Source of the DNA: Buchnera aphidicola (Chaitoregma tattakana)
GTDB lineage: Bacteria > Pseudomonadota > Gammaproteobacteria > Enterobacterales > Enterobacteriaceae
NCBI RefSeq assembly: GCF_039370165.1
Contig: NZ_CP134991.1
Location: 186,001 to 250,000 of the forward strand
Direction of reading: 5' to 3'
Length of the DNA stretch: 64,000 nucleotides
Shown: positions 1 to 9,700 of the stretch, piece by piece
Numbering within the stretch: position 1 is the first letter of the stretch
How the letters are laid out: every line of letters begins with the position of its first letter
The notes under the pieces: model-generated
What the model saw: only the letters and a program-made list of their open reading frames with translations
Told to the model about the DNA's origin: nothing
Database searches by the model: none
Position numbers and translations under genes: made by a program

Positions 1-1
1 C

Positions 2-523
2 ATTATTTCTTTTATTCCAATATCTATAATAGATTTTGTATTAGAATATAATCGTTATTATAAGAGCTTGAGAATGTCTAAATATGAAGTTTTAGAAGAA
101 TTTAAAGAAATAGAAGGAAATCCTAATATTAAAAGTATTATAAGAAGGAAAAGAAAAGAACAAGAAAATGCTTTTAAAAGCTCCAACATTTCTGAAGCAG
201 ATGTAATTTTGATAGATTTGTCAAATAATTTTTGTGTAGCTATAAAATATGATAGTGCAACTATGCATGCTCCTAAAATACTACGTAAAAATACTAAAGA
301 AGAAATAGATAATATAAAAAAAATAGCGATTTCTAAAAATATACCAGTGCTAAAGGATTCATATTTAACTACAAATTTGTATACATATGGTAAATCTGGT
401 GGGTATATTCCTGAAATGTTATATTTATCTATTTCTGAAGTTATCGCTTGGTCTGATAATATGAAAAGATGGATGAAAATCGGTGGTGTAAAACCTATTT
501 TTAAAAAAAAATTTAATAAATAA
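2..523 (+). CDS. flhB: FlhB, flagellar type III export gate protein (C-terminal part, 5' truncated by window edge)
   Basis: The reading frame is open from base 2, so the gene begins before the window. The visible part covers the end of the last membrane segment, the linker and the cytoplasmic domain (KSLRMSKYEVLEEFKEIEGNP, then KIGGVKP near the end). FlhB normally cleaves itself at an Asn-Pro-Thr-His loop to switch the export apparatus from rod/hook to filament substrates. Here the corresponding stretch, between ADVIL and CVAIKYD, reads IDLSNNF, so the NPTH motif is absent and one residue is added. The rest of the domain aligns well with E. coli FlhB. flhA follows 26 bases downstream, as in the enterobacterial flhBA operon. 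Identity is secure; loss of autocleavage is inferred from the missing motif. Confidence 0.95.
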   Translation: MISFIPISIIDFVLEYNRYYKSLRMSKYEVLEEFKEIEGNPNIKSIIRRKRKEQENAFKSSNISEADVILIDLSNNFCVAIKYDSATMHAPKILRKNTKEEIDNIKKIAISKNIPVLKDSYLTTNLYTYGKSGGYIPEMLYLSISEVIAWSDNMKRWMKIGGVKPIFKKKFNK

Positions 524-549
524 ATTTTAAAAATTTAGAGACTATAAAC

Positions 550-2640
550 ATGATATTAGATTTCACAGTGTTAAAAAAAATATTTGAGGATATAAAAACG
601 GTTAGATGGAACTTATTTTATGCGCCAATAGTACTTTTAATATTACTTTCTATGATGGTCTTACCGTTACCTCCAGTTCTTTTAGACATATTTTTTACAT
701 TTAATATAGTTCTTTCTGTAATGATTCTACTTTCGTCTATGTTTACTAAAAATACTATGGAGTTTATTTCTTTTCCAACAATATTATTATTTTCCACTTT
801 ATTAAGACTGTCTCTAAATATTGCGTCTACTAGAATAATATTAATGAACGGTCATATTGGGGGAGCATCCGCTGGTAATGTAATAGAGTCTTTTGGTCAT
901 TTTTTAGTAGGAAACAATTTTTATACTGGTATAGTTATATTCATAATATTAATAATAATAAATTTTATAGTTATAACCAAAGGTTCCGGCAGAATAGCTG
1001 AAGTAGGAGCTAGATTCGCGTTAGATGGTATGCCGGGAAAACAGATGGCAATAGACGCAGATCTTAGTTCAGGTATTATAGGAGAGAAAGAAGCTATAAA
1101 AAGGAGAATTGAAGTTTCTCAAGAAGCAGATTTTTATGGATCTATGGATGGAGCAAGTAAATTTGTGAGAGGAGATGCTATAGCAGGTATATTAATTATG
1201 TTTATAAATATAATAGGAGGAATATTAGTTGGCACCATACAACATAATATGAGCTTTTATGAAGCAATTAAAACTTATTCGCTTTTAACTATAGGGGATG
1301 GGTTAGTAGCGCAAATTCCATCTTTATTAATATCAACTTCTGCTGGTGTTATGGTAACTAGAATAAGTACAAATAAGAACATTAGTGAGCAAATTGTTGG
1401 GCAACTGTTTAATAATTTTAAAATATTCTTTTTTAGTAGTATTGTATTTTTTATATTTGGAATAACACCGGGTATGCCACACACAATTTTTTTATTTGCT
1501 TCTTTTTCTTTATTTTTTTTTGGAAGTATTTTATATTTTAAAAATTATAGAGATAATAAATTAAATATAAAAACTAAAAATATATTAAAAGAGAAAATAA
1601 AAGAAGCTTCTTGGAAAGACGTCATATTAGAAGATACTATAAAAGTAGAATTAGGGTCGGAATTATATAATTCATTTTATAAATTGCAAAAGAAAAATTT
1701 TGTTTATAAAATTCAGTCTGTTAGAAAAGTTTTTGCAAATGAAATTGGTTTTCTGCCATCAAAAGTAAATATAATAAATAATTATTTGTTGAATTCAGAA
1801 GACTATAGAATTCTTGTTAAGGGTATTGAATTTTATAAAGGAAAATTGTTTACAAACTTTTTTATGGCAGTTAATCATGATCAAGACGTACAAGTGTCAT
1901 TTAAATATATTGAACAGTGTGTAGAACCTATTTATGGGATGGTTGGATTTTGGGTAGACCGTAAATATATTTCTGATGCAGAAAGTTTAGGTTTTACTGT
2001 AGTGGATTCTATGTCTATATTAGTAGCAAATTTAAATAATATTTTAAAAAATAATTTAGATGAGTTGTTAGGTTATTATGAAACACAAAAGTTATTAGAA
2101 CATGTTAATACTAATATGCCTAAATTGGTAGATGAATTTATTCCTAATGTAATTAGTTTATCTACCTTTAATCAGATATTAAAAAATTTGTTACATGAAA
2201 ATGTGTATATTAGAGACATTAGAACTATTTTAGAAACTTTAATACATAACGCACATATTACAAAAAGTCCTGATGAATTAACCAGTATAGTTAGAATTGC
2301 ATTAGGTAAATTTATTTCACAACAAATTTTTCATAATGAAACTAAAGTAAGAATAATTATATTAGACTCAAAGTTAGAAAATGTATTAGAACAGTCTTGT
2401 ATAAGTAATAGAGAAATTTTTGAACCGGAATTGTCTAATAAAATTTTATTACAGACGAAATTAGCAATAGAACATCAAAAAGAAGTTAATGGGTTTTTTG
2501 TTGTTGTAGTAAATCATTCTTTAAGATTTTTTTTGTCTAAATTTTTGAGGCAAAGATTTGCTATCTTGCATGTTTTATCTTTTTTAGAAATACCTAACAA
2601 CATAATTGTAAAACCCACTAGCATAATAGGAAAAATGTAA
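550..2640 (+). CDS. flhA: FlhA, flagellar type III export gate protein
   Basis: Integral membrane component of the flagellar export gate; its cytoplasmic ring docks chaperone-substrate complexes. The 696 residues match the usual length (about 692 in E. coli). The N-terminal half holds several hydrophobic helices (for example LLILLSMMVLPLPPVLLDI) and the conserved FHIPEP-family stretch FPTILLFSTLLRLSLNIAST. The cytoplasmic half is complete, including RDIRTILETLIHNA and the C-terminal VVVVNHSLRFFLSKFLRQ region. It follows flhB closely and probably shares its transcript. The gene looks intact, which contrasts with the modified FlhB and FlgE-like proteins. In Buchnera, which is non-motile, basal bodies are thought to serve as protein exporters; that role is literature knowledge and not visible here. 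Confidence 0.97.
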   Translation: MILDFTVLKKIFEDIKTVRWNLFYAPIVLLILLSMMVLPLPPVLLDIFFTFNIVLSVMILLSSMFTKNTMEFISFPTILLFSTLLRLSLNIASTRIILMNGHIGGASAGNVIESFGHFLVGNNFYTGIVIFIILIIINFIVITKGSGRIAEVGARFALDGMPGKQMAIDADLSSGIIGEKEAIKRRIEVSQEADFYGSMDGASKFVRGDAIAGILIMFINIIGGILVGTIQHNMSFYEAIKTYSLLTIGDGLVAQIPSLLISTSAGVMVTRISTNKNISEQIVGQLFNNFKIFFFSSIVFFIFGITPGMPHTIFLFASFSLFFFGSILYFKNYRDNKLNIKTKNILKEKIKEASWKDVILEDTIKVELGSELYNSFYKLQKKNFVYKIQSVRKVFANEIGFLPSKVNIINNYLLNSEDYRILVKGIEFYKGKLFTNFFMAVNHDQDVQVSFKYIEQCVEPIYGMVGFWVDRKYISDAESLGFTVVDSMSILVANLNNILKNNLDELLGYYETQKLLEHVNTNMPKLVDEFIPNVISLSTFNQILKNLLHENVYIRDIRTILETLIHNAHITKSPDELTSIVRIALGKFISQQIFHNETKVRIIILDSKLENVLEQSCISNREIFEPELSNKILLQTKLAIEHQKEVNGFFVVVVNHSLRFFLSKFLRQRFAILHVLSFLEIPNNIIVKPTSIIGKM

Positions 2641-2679
2641 TATTTTGTTTAATATAATTTTATAATTTTTTTTATATAT

Positions 2680-4410
2680 TTATATATTTTTAACTGTCTT
2701 TATACCTAGTAGACTTAAACCTAATTTTATTGTTTTAGCAACTATGAATATTAGTTTTATTCTACTATTTTTTATTTTTTTGTTTTGTTCGGACATAATA
2801 TAGTATTTTTCATAAAATTTTGAAAAATTCAAAGATAGCTTGTACAAATAATTACATAATATGTTAGGATAACTTTTTTTTAATGCTTCATTTATTACAT
2901 CTTCAAATTGTAATATTTTTAAAGCTACCTTTTTTTCAATATCGTTTGTTATAATAATTCTATTTTTTACTTCATTTATTTTTATATTAACCCTTTTTAT
3001 AATAGACATTATTCTTACGTATGCATACTGTATGTATATTGCTGTATTACTATCTAACTTAAGAATTTTTTTCCACTCAAAAACATAATTTTTTTTTCTA
3101 TTTTTTGATAGTTCAAAATATTTTATTGCTCCTATTCCAATAATTTTAGATATTTTTTCTAATCTTTTACTATCTATATTTACATTTTTTTTTAAAATAA
3201 TGCTTTTTGACTTTCTTATTGACTTGTTTATTATATCACTTAATTTTATCAATTTTCCATTTCTAGTCATAAATGGTTTATTATCTTTTCTTAAAATAGT
3301 TCCAAATTCATAGTGTTTTACAGATAAATTTTTGTGTATGTATTTAGCTTTTTTAGATATTTCGAAAATTTGCTTTAAATATCTTTTTTGTCTATAATCA
3401 ACATAGTATATTATTTTGTCAGCTTTTAGTATTTTTGATCTATATTTTATACATGCAATATCTATTGTAGAGTATAAAAAAGTTTTATCTGAATTTTGTA
3501 TAACCACACCCATATTATTTCCTAGTTTGTTTTTAAAATTTTTTAAGTAAACTATTGTTTTTCCATTTTTAAAATTCGATATTTTTTTTTTTTTTAAGTC
3601 TAATATTATATTTTTTAACATATCTTTATAAAAGCTTTCTCCTTTTATATGGATAGGCTTTAATGTAATGTTTAAACTTTTATAAATTTTTTCATTTTCT
3701 AACAATGTAATGTTTACTATTTTTTTCCAAATAGATAAACATTTTTTGTCATTTTTATACATCTTTATCAAAATTTCTTTAGATTGCTTTTTAAATTTGT
3801 TGTTTGTATCAAATTTTTTCTTAGATTTTTGATAATACCTTTCTAGCTTTTCTAAATTTATATTTTTTATATTTTTTATTTTTTTTTTATTGATATATGC
3901 TATTAACATTCCATATTGGTGCCCCCAGTCTCCTATATGATTTTCTCTAATTACATCATGTCCTAAAAATTCCATTATTCTTACTATGGAATCACCTATA
4001 ACAGTAGATCTTAAATGTCCTACATGCATATGTTTTGCTATGTTAGGAGAAGAATAATCAACAACTATTCTTTTTTTTATTTGTTTTTGTATTCCTAATC
4101 TTTTGCATAAAAATATTTTTTCTAATTCTTTTTCTAAAAATTTTAAATTTATAAAGAAGTTCACAAAACATGGATTAGAAATTGTAATTTTAGATATTAA
4201 TCTTATTTTTTGCATGTTTTTTATTACAGATTCCGCAAATTCTTTTGGTTTTTTTTTTAATTTTATAGATATTCCAATTATCCCATTTGCTTGGTAGTCT
4301 GAAGTTTGTTTATCGGAAGAAGTTGTTATTATTGGATCGCAATTTTTGTCAGCGCCATGTAAAATTAATGATTTTATAATTTCTTTTTTTATAATATTTT
4401 TTATTTGCAT
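2680..4410 (-). CDS. argS: Arginyl-tRNA synthetase
   Basis: Class I synthetase charging tRNA-Arg. It is 576 residues, essentially the E. coli length (577). The N-terminal additional domain (DYQANGIIGISIKLKKKP) is followed by the class I signature SSPNIAKHMHVGHLRST, a HIGH-type motif. The second signature lacks a canonical KMSKS (MTRNGKLIKLSDI), which is normal for many ArgRS enzymes. The C-terminal helical anticodon-binding domain ends in the expected LGLSLLGIKTV. A 14-base T run at 3582-3595 (A run in the mRNA) lies within the coding region at LKKKKIS; the frame is intact on both sides. The gene is divergent from the 16S rRNA unit and converges on flhA. Confidence 0.97.
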   Translation of the reverse strand: MQIKNIIKKEIIKSLILHGADKNCDPIITTSSDKQTSDYQANGIIGISIKLKKKPKEFAESVIKNMQKIRLISKITISNPCFVNFFINLKFLEKELEKIFLCKRLGIQKQIKKRIVVDYSSPNIAKHMHVGHLRSTVIGDSIVRIMEFLGHDVIRENHIGDWGHQYGMLIAYINKKKIKNIKNINLEKLERYYQKSKKKFDTNNKFKKQSKEILIKMYKNDKKCLSIWKKIVNITLLENEKIYKSLNITLKPIHIKGESFYKDMLKNIILDLKKKKISNFKNGKTIVYLKNFKNKLGNNMGVVIQNSDKTFLYSTIDIACIKYRSKILKADKIIYYVDYRQKRYLKQIFEISKKAKYIHKNLSVKHYEFGTILRKDNKPFMTRNGKLIKLSDIINKSIRKSKSIILKKNVNIDSKRLEKISKIIGIGAIKYFELSKNRKKNYVFEWKKILKLDSNTAIYIQYAYVRIMSIIKRVNIKINEVKNRIIITNDIEKKVALKILQFEDVINEALKKSYPNILCNYLYKLSLNFSKFYEKYYIMSEQNKKIKNSRIKLIFIVAKTIKLGLSLLGIKTVKNI

Positions 4411-4538
4411 GTTCTATTTCACAATCTAATTATATTTTTTTTTAATTTATAGTATAATGTTTTGTATTGTATCAAATATTTTGTTTTTTTATAAAAAAAA
4501 TATTTAAATTGTGATTTTCATTTAATCTATAAAAATAG

Positions 4539-4565
4539 TTGACAATAGTTAAAAAAGAATATAAT
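4539..4565 (+). promoter_or_regulatory. Sigma-70 promoter of the 16S rRNA unit
   Basis: A consensus -35 box TTGACA lies at 4539-4544 and a consensus -10 box TATAAT at 4560-4565, with a short 15-base spacer. It stands upstream of boxA and about 115 bases before the mature 16S 5' end. A short spacer between perfect boxes is in keeping with rRNA promoters. No second promoter of equal quality is visible. Confidence 0.75.
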
Positions 4566-4587
4566 CTTATTTAAGTAAATTAATAAA

Positions 4588-4597
4588 TGCTCTTTAA
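4588..4597 (+). promoter_or_regulatory. boxA antitermination site in the rRNA leader
   Basis: TGCTCTTTAA matches the enterobacterial rrn leader boxA core, where NusB/NusE(S10) bind nascent RNA and SuhB joins the antitermination complex. The bases that follow also resemble the E. coli rrn leader, including the TTGTGTGGG segment that starts the RNase III stem. This site is relevant to the retention of suhB (25956-26735). Confidence 0.75.
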
Positions 4598-4602
4598 AAA
4601 AA

Positions 4603-4625
4603 TATTAGAAAATTTGTGTGGGTAC
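4603..4625 (+). promoter_or_regulatory. 5' strand of the 16S RNase III processing stem
   Basis: These 23 bases are perfectly complementary to 6271-6293 downstream of 16S. Pairing would close the pre-16S rRNA into the long stalk cut by RNase III, whose gene rnc is also in this window (10935-11615). The perfect match in such AT-rich surroundings indicates that selection maintains the stalk. Confidence 0.85.
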
Positions 4626-4680
4626 TTCTTTAGTTAAGAAAATATATTTATATTTTTTTATTTAAAAAGTAAGTTTTTAC

Positions 4681-6245
<1,565 letters not shown>

Positions 6246-6270
6246 TAATAATATTCTTAATTATAAGAAT

Positions 6271-6293
6271 GTACCCACACAAATTTTCTAATA
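6271..6293 (+). promoter_or_regulatory. 3' strand of the 16S RNase III processing stem
   Basis: Exact reverse complement of 4603-4625 in the leader, lying 25 bases after the mature 16S 3' end and 29 bases before tRNA-Ile. Cleavage here would separate pre-16S from the tRNA part of the transcript. Confidence 0.85.
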
Positions 6294-6322
6294 AGCATTT
6301 TTTAGATGTTGTATCTTAAAAC

Positions 6323-6400
6323 AGGCTTGTAGCTCAGCTCGGTTAGAGCACACCCCTGATAAGGGTGAGGTCGGTGGTTCAAATCCACTCAGGCCTACCA
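6323..6400 (+). tRNA. tRNA-Ile (GAU)
   Basis: Cloverleaf beginning AGGCTTGTAGCTCAG, with anticodon loop CTGATAA (GAU) and T-arm GGTTCAAATCC. The 3' end CAGGCCTACCA includes an encoded CCA, unlike the other tRNAs in this window. It is the first spacer tRNA after 16S, as in E. coli rrn operons of the Ile-Ala type. Confidence 0.97.
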
Positions 6401-6416
6401 TTATATATTTTTTATA

Positions 6417-6489
6417 GGGGCTATAGCTCAGCTGGGAGAGCACCTGCTTTGCACGCAGGGGGTCAGCGGTTCGATCCCGCTTAGCTCCA
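6417..6489 (+). tRNA. tRNA-Ala (UGC)
   Basis: GGGGCTATAGCTCAGCTGGG is identical in style to E. coli alaTUV. The anticodon loop TTTGCAC gives UGC and the T-arm is CGGTTCGATCCCG. The gene ends at the discriminator A (AGCTCCA) without an encoded CCA, so CCA must be added enzymatically. It is the second spacer tRNA of the 16S unit, and rnhA ends only 8 bases downstream on the other strand. Confidence 0.97.
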
Positions 6490-6497
6490 TATGTTTT

Positions 6498-6962
6498 TTA
6501 TTTTTTTTGAGAGTATTTTTTGTCTTTATTAGTAGGATTTTTTGCAGCTTCTTTAGCTAACTTATCACAAATTTCATTACCATAATTTCCATTATGTCCT
6601 TTAACCCAGATCCATGTTATTTTATGCGCATTATTTAAAATGTTTAGTCTTTTCCATAAGTCTAAATTTTTTATTTTTTTTTTTCTTACAGTATTCCATT
6701 TTTTTTTCTTCCATGTTTTTATCCAAATAGATATACCTAACTTTAAATATTTGCTATCTGTTATAATTTTCACTGTACATGTTTTTTTTAAAGATTTTAG
6801 TCCTTCTATCGCTGCAGTTAGCTCCATTCTGTTGTTTGTAGTAAAATAAAATCCTTTGCTTATAGTTTTTTTATATTGTTTGTATTTTAGTAATACTCCA
6901 TATCCTCCAGGACCTGGATTTTTTATACACGAACCATCTATATACATTTTTACCAATTTCAT
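6498..6962 (-). CDS. rnhA: Ribonuclease HI
   Basis: Degrades the RNA strand of RNA-DNA hybrids, removing R-loops and primers. At 154 residues it has the E. coli length (155). The catalytic carboxylates are in place: the first Asp in MYIDGSC, Glu in RMELTAAI, Asp in IITDSKYL and the last Asp in GNEICDKLAKEA. The GGYG and WVKGHNG motifs are also present. The gene is divergent from dnaQ with a 40-base gap between start codons, the same arrangement as in E. coli, so the two promoters must lie in or across the gap. Confidence 0.97.
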   Translation of the reverse strand: MKLVKMYIDGSCIKNPGPGGYGVLLKYKQYKKTISKGFYFTTNNRMELTAAIEGLKSLKKTCTVKIITDSKYLKLGISIWIKTWKKKKWNTVRKKKIKNLDLWKRLNILNNAHKITWIWVKGHNGNYGNEICDKLAKEAAKNPTNKDKKYSQKK

Positions 6963-7002
6963 AAAGTATATTCCTTATTTAAAATTTTTACATGGGGTTT
7001 TT

Positions 7003-7695
7003 ATGGAAAAATTTAAAAGACAAGTTGCCTTAGATACAGAAACTACTGGTATAGATTCTATTTTTAGGAAAAACAAAAGTAAACATAAAATAATTGAAAT
7101 AGGAGCTGTAGAAATAATAAATAGAAAATTAACTGGAAACAAGTTTCATTGCTATTTAAATCCAAATAGAAAAATAGAAAAAAAAGCTTTTGAAATACAT
7201 GGAATTTCTGACGAATTTTTATTAGATAAACCTACTTTTTCTAGTATAGTAAACAATTTAATAAATTTTATAAAAAATTCTGATTTAATAATACATAATG
7301 CATCTTTTGATATAAAATTTTTAGAATATGAACTATCCATTATTGATTACAAAATTAATAAAATAAATAATATATGTAATATAATTGATACATTAATTTT
7401 AGCTAGAAGTATATATCCTGGAAGAAAAAATACTCTGGATATATTATGTAACAGATATAAAATAAAAAATTTTAACAGAAAGTTTCATAGTGCTATATTA
7501 GATGCAAAAATATTATCTGAATTATATATTAGAATGACTAGAAAGCAAAATAAAATTATTTTTTTTGATGAAAATAACAATAAAAAAATGTATAAAAAAA
7601 ATAATAACAAATTTTTAAAAAATGTATTAAAATTAGCTAATTCTGAAGAAATTTGTATGCATAAGAAGTATTTAAAGATGCTTGATAAAAAATAA
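7003..7695 (+). CDS. dnaQ: DNA polymerase III epsilon subunit (3'-5' proofreading exonuclease)
   Basis: Proofreading subunit of the replicative polymerase core. The frame is open further upstream, but the ATG at 7003 gives MEKFKRQVALDTETTG, which matches the E. coli N terminus. The upstream extension lies opposite rnhA and has no family similarity. The exonuclease motifs are complete: DTETTG (Exo I), IIHNASFD (Exo II) and FHSAILDAK (Exo III epsilon, HxAxxD). The product is 230 residues versus 243 in E. coli. The C-terminal segment that binds the alpha subunit is shorter and lysine/asparagine-rich. Confidence 0.95.
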   Translation: MEKFKRQVALDTETTGIDSIFRKNKSKHKIIEIGAVEIINRKLTGNKFHCYLNPNRKIEKKAFEIHGISDEFLLDKPTFSSIVNNLINFIKNSDLIIHNASFDIKFLEYELSIIDYKINKINNICNIIDTLILARSIYPGRKNTLDILCNRYKIKNFNRKFHSAILDAKILSELYIRMTRKQNKIIFFDENNNKKMYKKNNNKFLKNVLKLANSEEICMHKKYLKMLDKK

Positions 7696-7720
7696 TTTTT
7701 TATAACATAATGTTAATAAG

Positions 7721-7749
7721 TTGACTTAAAGATTTTTAAAAAGTATAAT
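7721..7749 (+). promoter_or_regulatory. Sigma-70 promoter of tRNA-Asp
   Basis: TTGACT at 7721-7726 and TATAAT at 7744-7749 are separated by exactly 17 bases, and the tRNA begins 13 bases after the -10 box. This is one of the clearest promoters in the window. Confidence 0.8.
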
Positions 7750-7762
7750 AAAAAATATAATT

Positions 7763-7836
7763 GGTGCGATAGTTCAGTTGGTTAGAATATCGGCTTGTCA
7801 CGCCGGGGGTCACGGGTTCAAATCCCGTTCGCACCG
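7763..7836 (+). tRNA. tRNA-Asp (GUC)
   Basis: Acceptor stem GGTGCGA pairs with TCGCACC. The anticodon loop TTGTCAC gives GUC and the T-arm is CGGGTTCAAATCCCG. No CCA is encoded. It lies between dnaQ and grpE, with its own promoter just upstream. Confidence 0.96.
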
Positions 7837-8037
7837 AAAATTTGTAATATTGTTCATTTTAATTTATATAAAAAAAATTATAGTTTTACTAAACAAGTTT
7901 TAAATATAAAAGATTTTATTTATTTTTTAATGTATCTATTATTATTTTTTAATTTTATTTGTAAATAAAATTTTATATATTTTATAATTAGAATTTTTAA
8001 ATTGGTATTAATATTTATAAAATTTTTAGGTATTTAA

Positions 8038-8583
8038 ATGAAAAAAAAATTAAAATCTTCTTTGATACATGAACTTGAAATTTTAGAGTTAGAGCAAAAA
8101 AAAATATTATTAAAATATAATAAAATTTTGAAAAAAGTAGGTAAATTAAATAAAAACATATTGGTAAAAAAAAAAATTGTTAAAAATAATTTAGTTAAAG
8201 AATCAAAAAGACTTAATAAAGTAATAGAAAATAGTTATAAATATTCTTTAGAAAATGTTATTAAAGAAACTTTACCAGTAATAGATAGTTTAAATAAAGC
8301 TATAGAATTAAAAAATAGTGTTAGTAATGTTTATATAAACAATTTTTTATATTCACTAGAAAGTGTATTAAAAAATTTTATGAAATCATTATCAAAGTTT
8401 AAAATATGTGAAATAAAACAAGTTAATGTAAAATTTGATCCTAATATTCATCAGGCTATATCAGTTATTTATTCTAAAAAATTTAAAGATAATTTTGTAG
8501 CTAATATAATTCAGAAAGGTTATTTATTACATAATCGCTTATTAAGGCCAGCAATGGTAATAGTAAATAAAAAATATAAATAA
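8038..8583 (+). CDS. grpE: GrpE, nucleotide-exchange factor for DnaK
   Basis: Releases ADP from the Hsp70 chaperone DnaK. The protein has 181 residues (197 in E. coli). Its N-terminal half is a lysine/glutamate-rich coiled coil. The C-terminal beta domain carries the conserved FDPNIHQAIS and IIQKGYLLHNRLLRPAMVIV segments. The spacer from tRNA-Asp (about 200 bases) is AT-rich with no recognisable gene. Buchnera is known for high chaperone expression; no clear heat-shock promoter was identified here. Confidence 0.95.
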   Translation: MKKKLKSSLIHELEILELEQKKILLKYNKILKKVGKLNKNILVKKKIVKNNLVKESKRLNKVIENSYKYSLENVIKETLPVIDSLNKAIELKNSVSNVYINNFLYSLESVLKNFMKSLSKFKICEIKQVNVKFDPNIHQAISVIYSKKFKDNFVANIIQKGYLLHNRLLRPAMVIVNKKYK

Positions 8584-8708
8584 AATTAATTTAGTAATTT
8601 TTGTTATGTTAATAAATTATGTAGTTAGTATGGTATATTTAATTATAAATCAACAGTATTAATAATTTTAATTAGTTCAAATTTTTTATTTTTAAATTTT
8701 AAAATAAC

Positions 8709-9179
8709 ATGTATAAAAAAAAATTCTTACTTAATAAAAAAGTATTTCATAATTTTTATATTATTAAAACTTTTAATGCAGGGATGTCTTTAAAAGGATG
8801 GGAAATTAAATCTATACGTAGTAAAAATATTAATATATCTAATAGTTATATTTCTATTATTAAAAAAAACATATATTTAACAAATTATAATATTAATTTG
8901 TTAAACAACAATTTAAACATTAAAAATGTAGAAAAAAATAGAAATATTCAACTTTTATTAAAAAAAAAAGAAATTATATATCTGTCAAACGAAATTTTTG
9001 CAAAAAATATTACTATTGTTCCGATATGTTTATTCTGGAAAAATTTTTTATGCAAAATAAAGATAGGTTTGGCTAAAGGAATTAAAAAGTATGACAAAAG
9101 GAATATAAAAAAAGCGCAAGAATGGAAAGTTGAAAAATTAAGACTAATTAAAAAATCTAAAAGAGATATTATTTTTTAA
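8709..9179 (+). CDS. smpB: SmpB, tmRNA-binding protein
   Basis: Partner of tmRNA in trans-translation, which rescues stalled ribosomes. It is 156 residues (160 in E. coli). Family segments include FNAGMSLKGWEIKSIRSKN in the beta-barrel core and a basic C-terminal tail (KKAQEWKVEKLRLIKKSKR) that inserts in the mRNA channel. Rescue of truncated or slipped messages would be useful in a genome with many homopolymer tracts; that link is inference. tadA follows after 36 bases. Confidence 0.96.
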   Translation: MYKKKFLLNKKVFHNFYIIKTFNAGMSLKGWEIKSIRSKNINISNSYISIIKKNIYLTNYNINLLNNNLNIKNVEKNRNIQLLLKKKEIIYLSNEIFAKNITIVPICLFWKNFLCKIKIGLAKGIKKYDKRNIKKAQEWKVEKLRLIKKSKRDIIF

Positions 9180-9215
9180 CAAAGAGTTTATTTACATAAA
9201 ATTTTGGCAAAATAA

Positions 9216-9655
9216 TTGAAAAATATTGATAAATATTGGATGAAAAAGGCATTAATTTTAGCTAAAAAAGCTAAAAATATTAATGAAGTTCCAATAGGAG
9301 CTATTTTAGTTTTAAATAATAAAATTGTTGCTACGGGTTATAATAAATCTATAAAAAACAATGATCCTACAGCTCATGCAGAAGTAATTGCCTTGAGAAA
9401 AGGAGGTCAACTTTTAAAAAATTATAGACTATTAAACACTACTTTATATGTAACCATGCAGCCGTGTTTAATGTGTGCTGGAGCAATAATAAATAGTAGA
9501 ATTTATAAATTAGTATATGGTACAAGTTCTCATGATTATAAAAAAAATGTATTAGATTTTTTTTTTTAGAAAATAATATTAAAATAAAAAATAATATTTT
9601 TAGAAGTAAATGTAAAAATATAGTTAAACAGTTTTTTATAAATAAAAGAAAATAA
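9216..9655 (+). CDS. tadA: tRNA-specific adenosine deaminase TadA, with a one-base frameshift at a T run
   Basis: TadA deaminates A34 to inosine in tRNA-Arg(ACG), an essential step for decoding CGN codons. The frame starts at TTG 9216 (an in-frame stop lies directly before it; ATG 9240 is the alternative) and shows the zinc deaminase motifs TAHAEV and QPCLMCAG. It stops at 9567-9569, after only 117 residues, inside an 11-base T run (9557-9567). Adding one T restores a frame to the stop at 9653-9655, giving an extra tail LENNIKIKNNIFRSKCKNIV followed by KQFFINKRK. That tail resembles the C-terminal helix of E. coli TadA (CAALLSDFFRMRRQEIK). The restored product is about 146 residues. Whether slippage rescues it or the tail is dispensable is unknown. 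Confidence 0.85.
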
Positions 9656-9700
9656 TACTTATAAAAATTATAGAAGTATCATTTTCTTTTTTATTTTAAT

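Noticed and set aside
1275..1484. Insertion sequence or phage genes anywhere in the window
   Set aside because: No transposase, integrase or inverted-repeat-bounded element was seen; gene order is simple vertical inheritance with losses.
3241..3300. ArgS without a KMSKS motif taken as a sign of decay
   Set aside because: Many functional arginyl-tRNA synthetases lack the canonical KMSKS, so this is normal.
4103..4297. Plus-strand frame opposite argS, and many similar frames opposite other genes
   Set aside because: Shadows of real genes in AT-rich DNA; hydrophobic phenylalanine/leucine runs are the reverse complement of lysine-rich coding sequence.
6856..7002. Upstream extension of dnaQ to base 6856
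   Set aside because: It overlaps rnhA on the other strand and has no similarity to DnaQ; ATG 7003 matches the family start.
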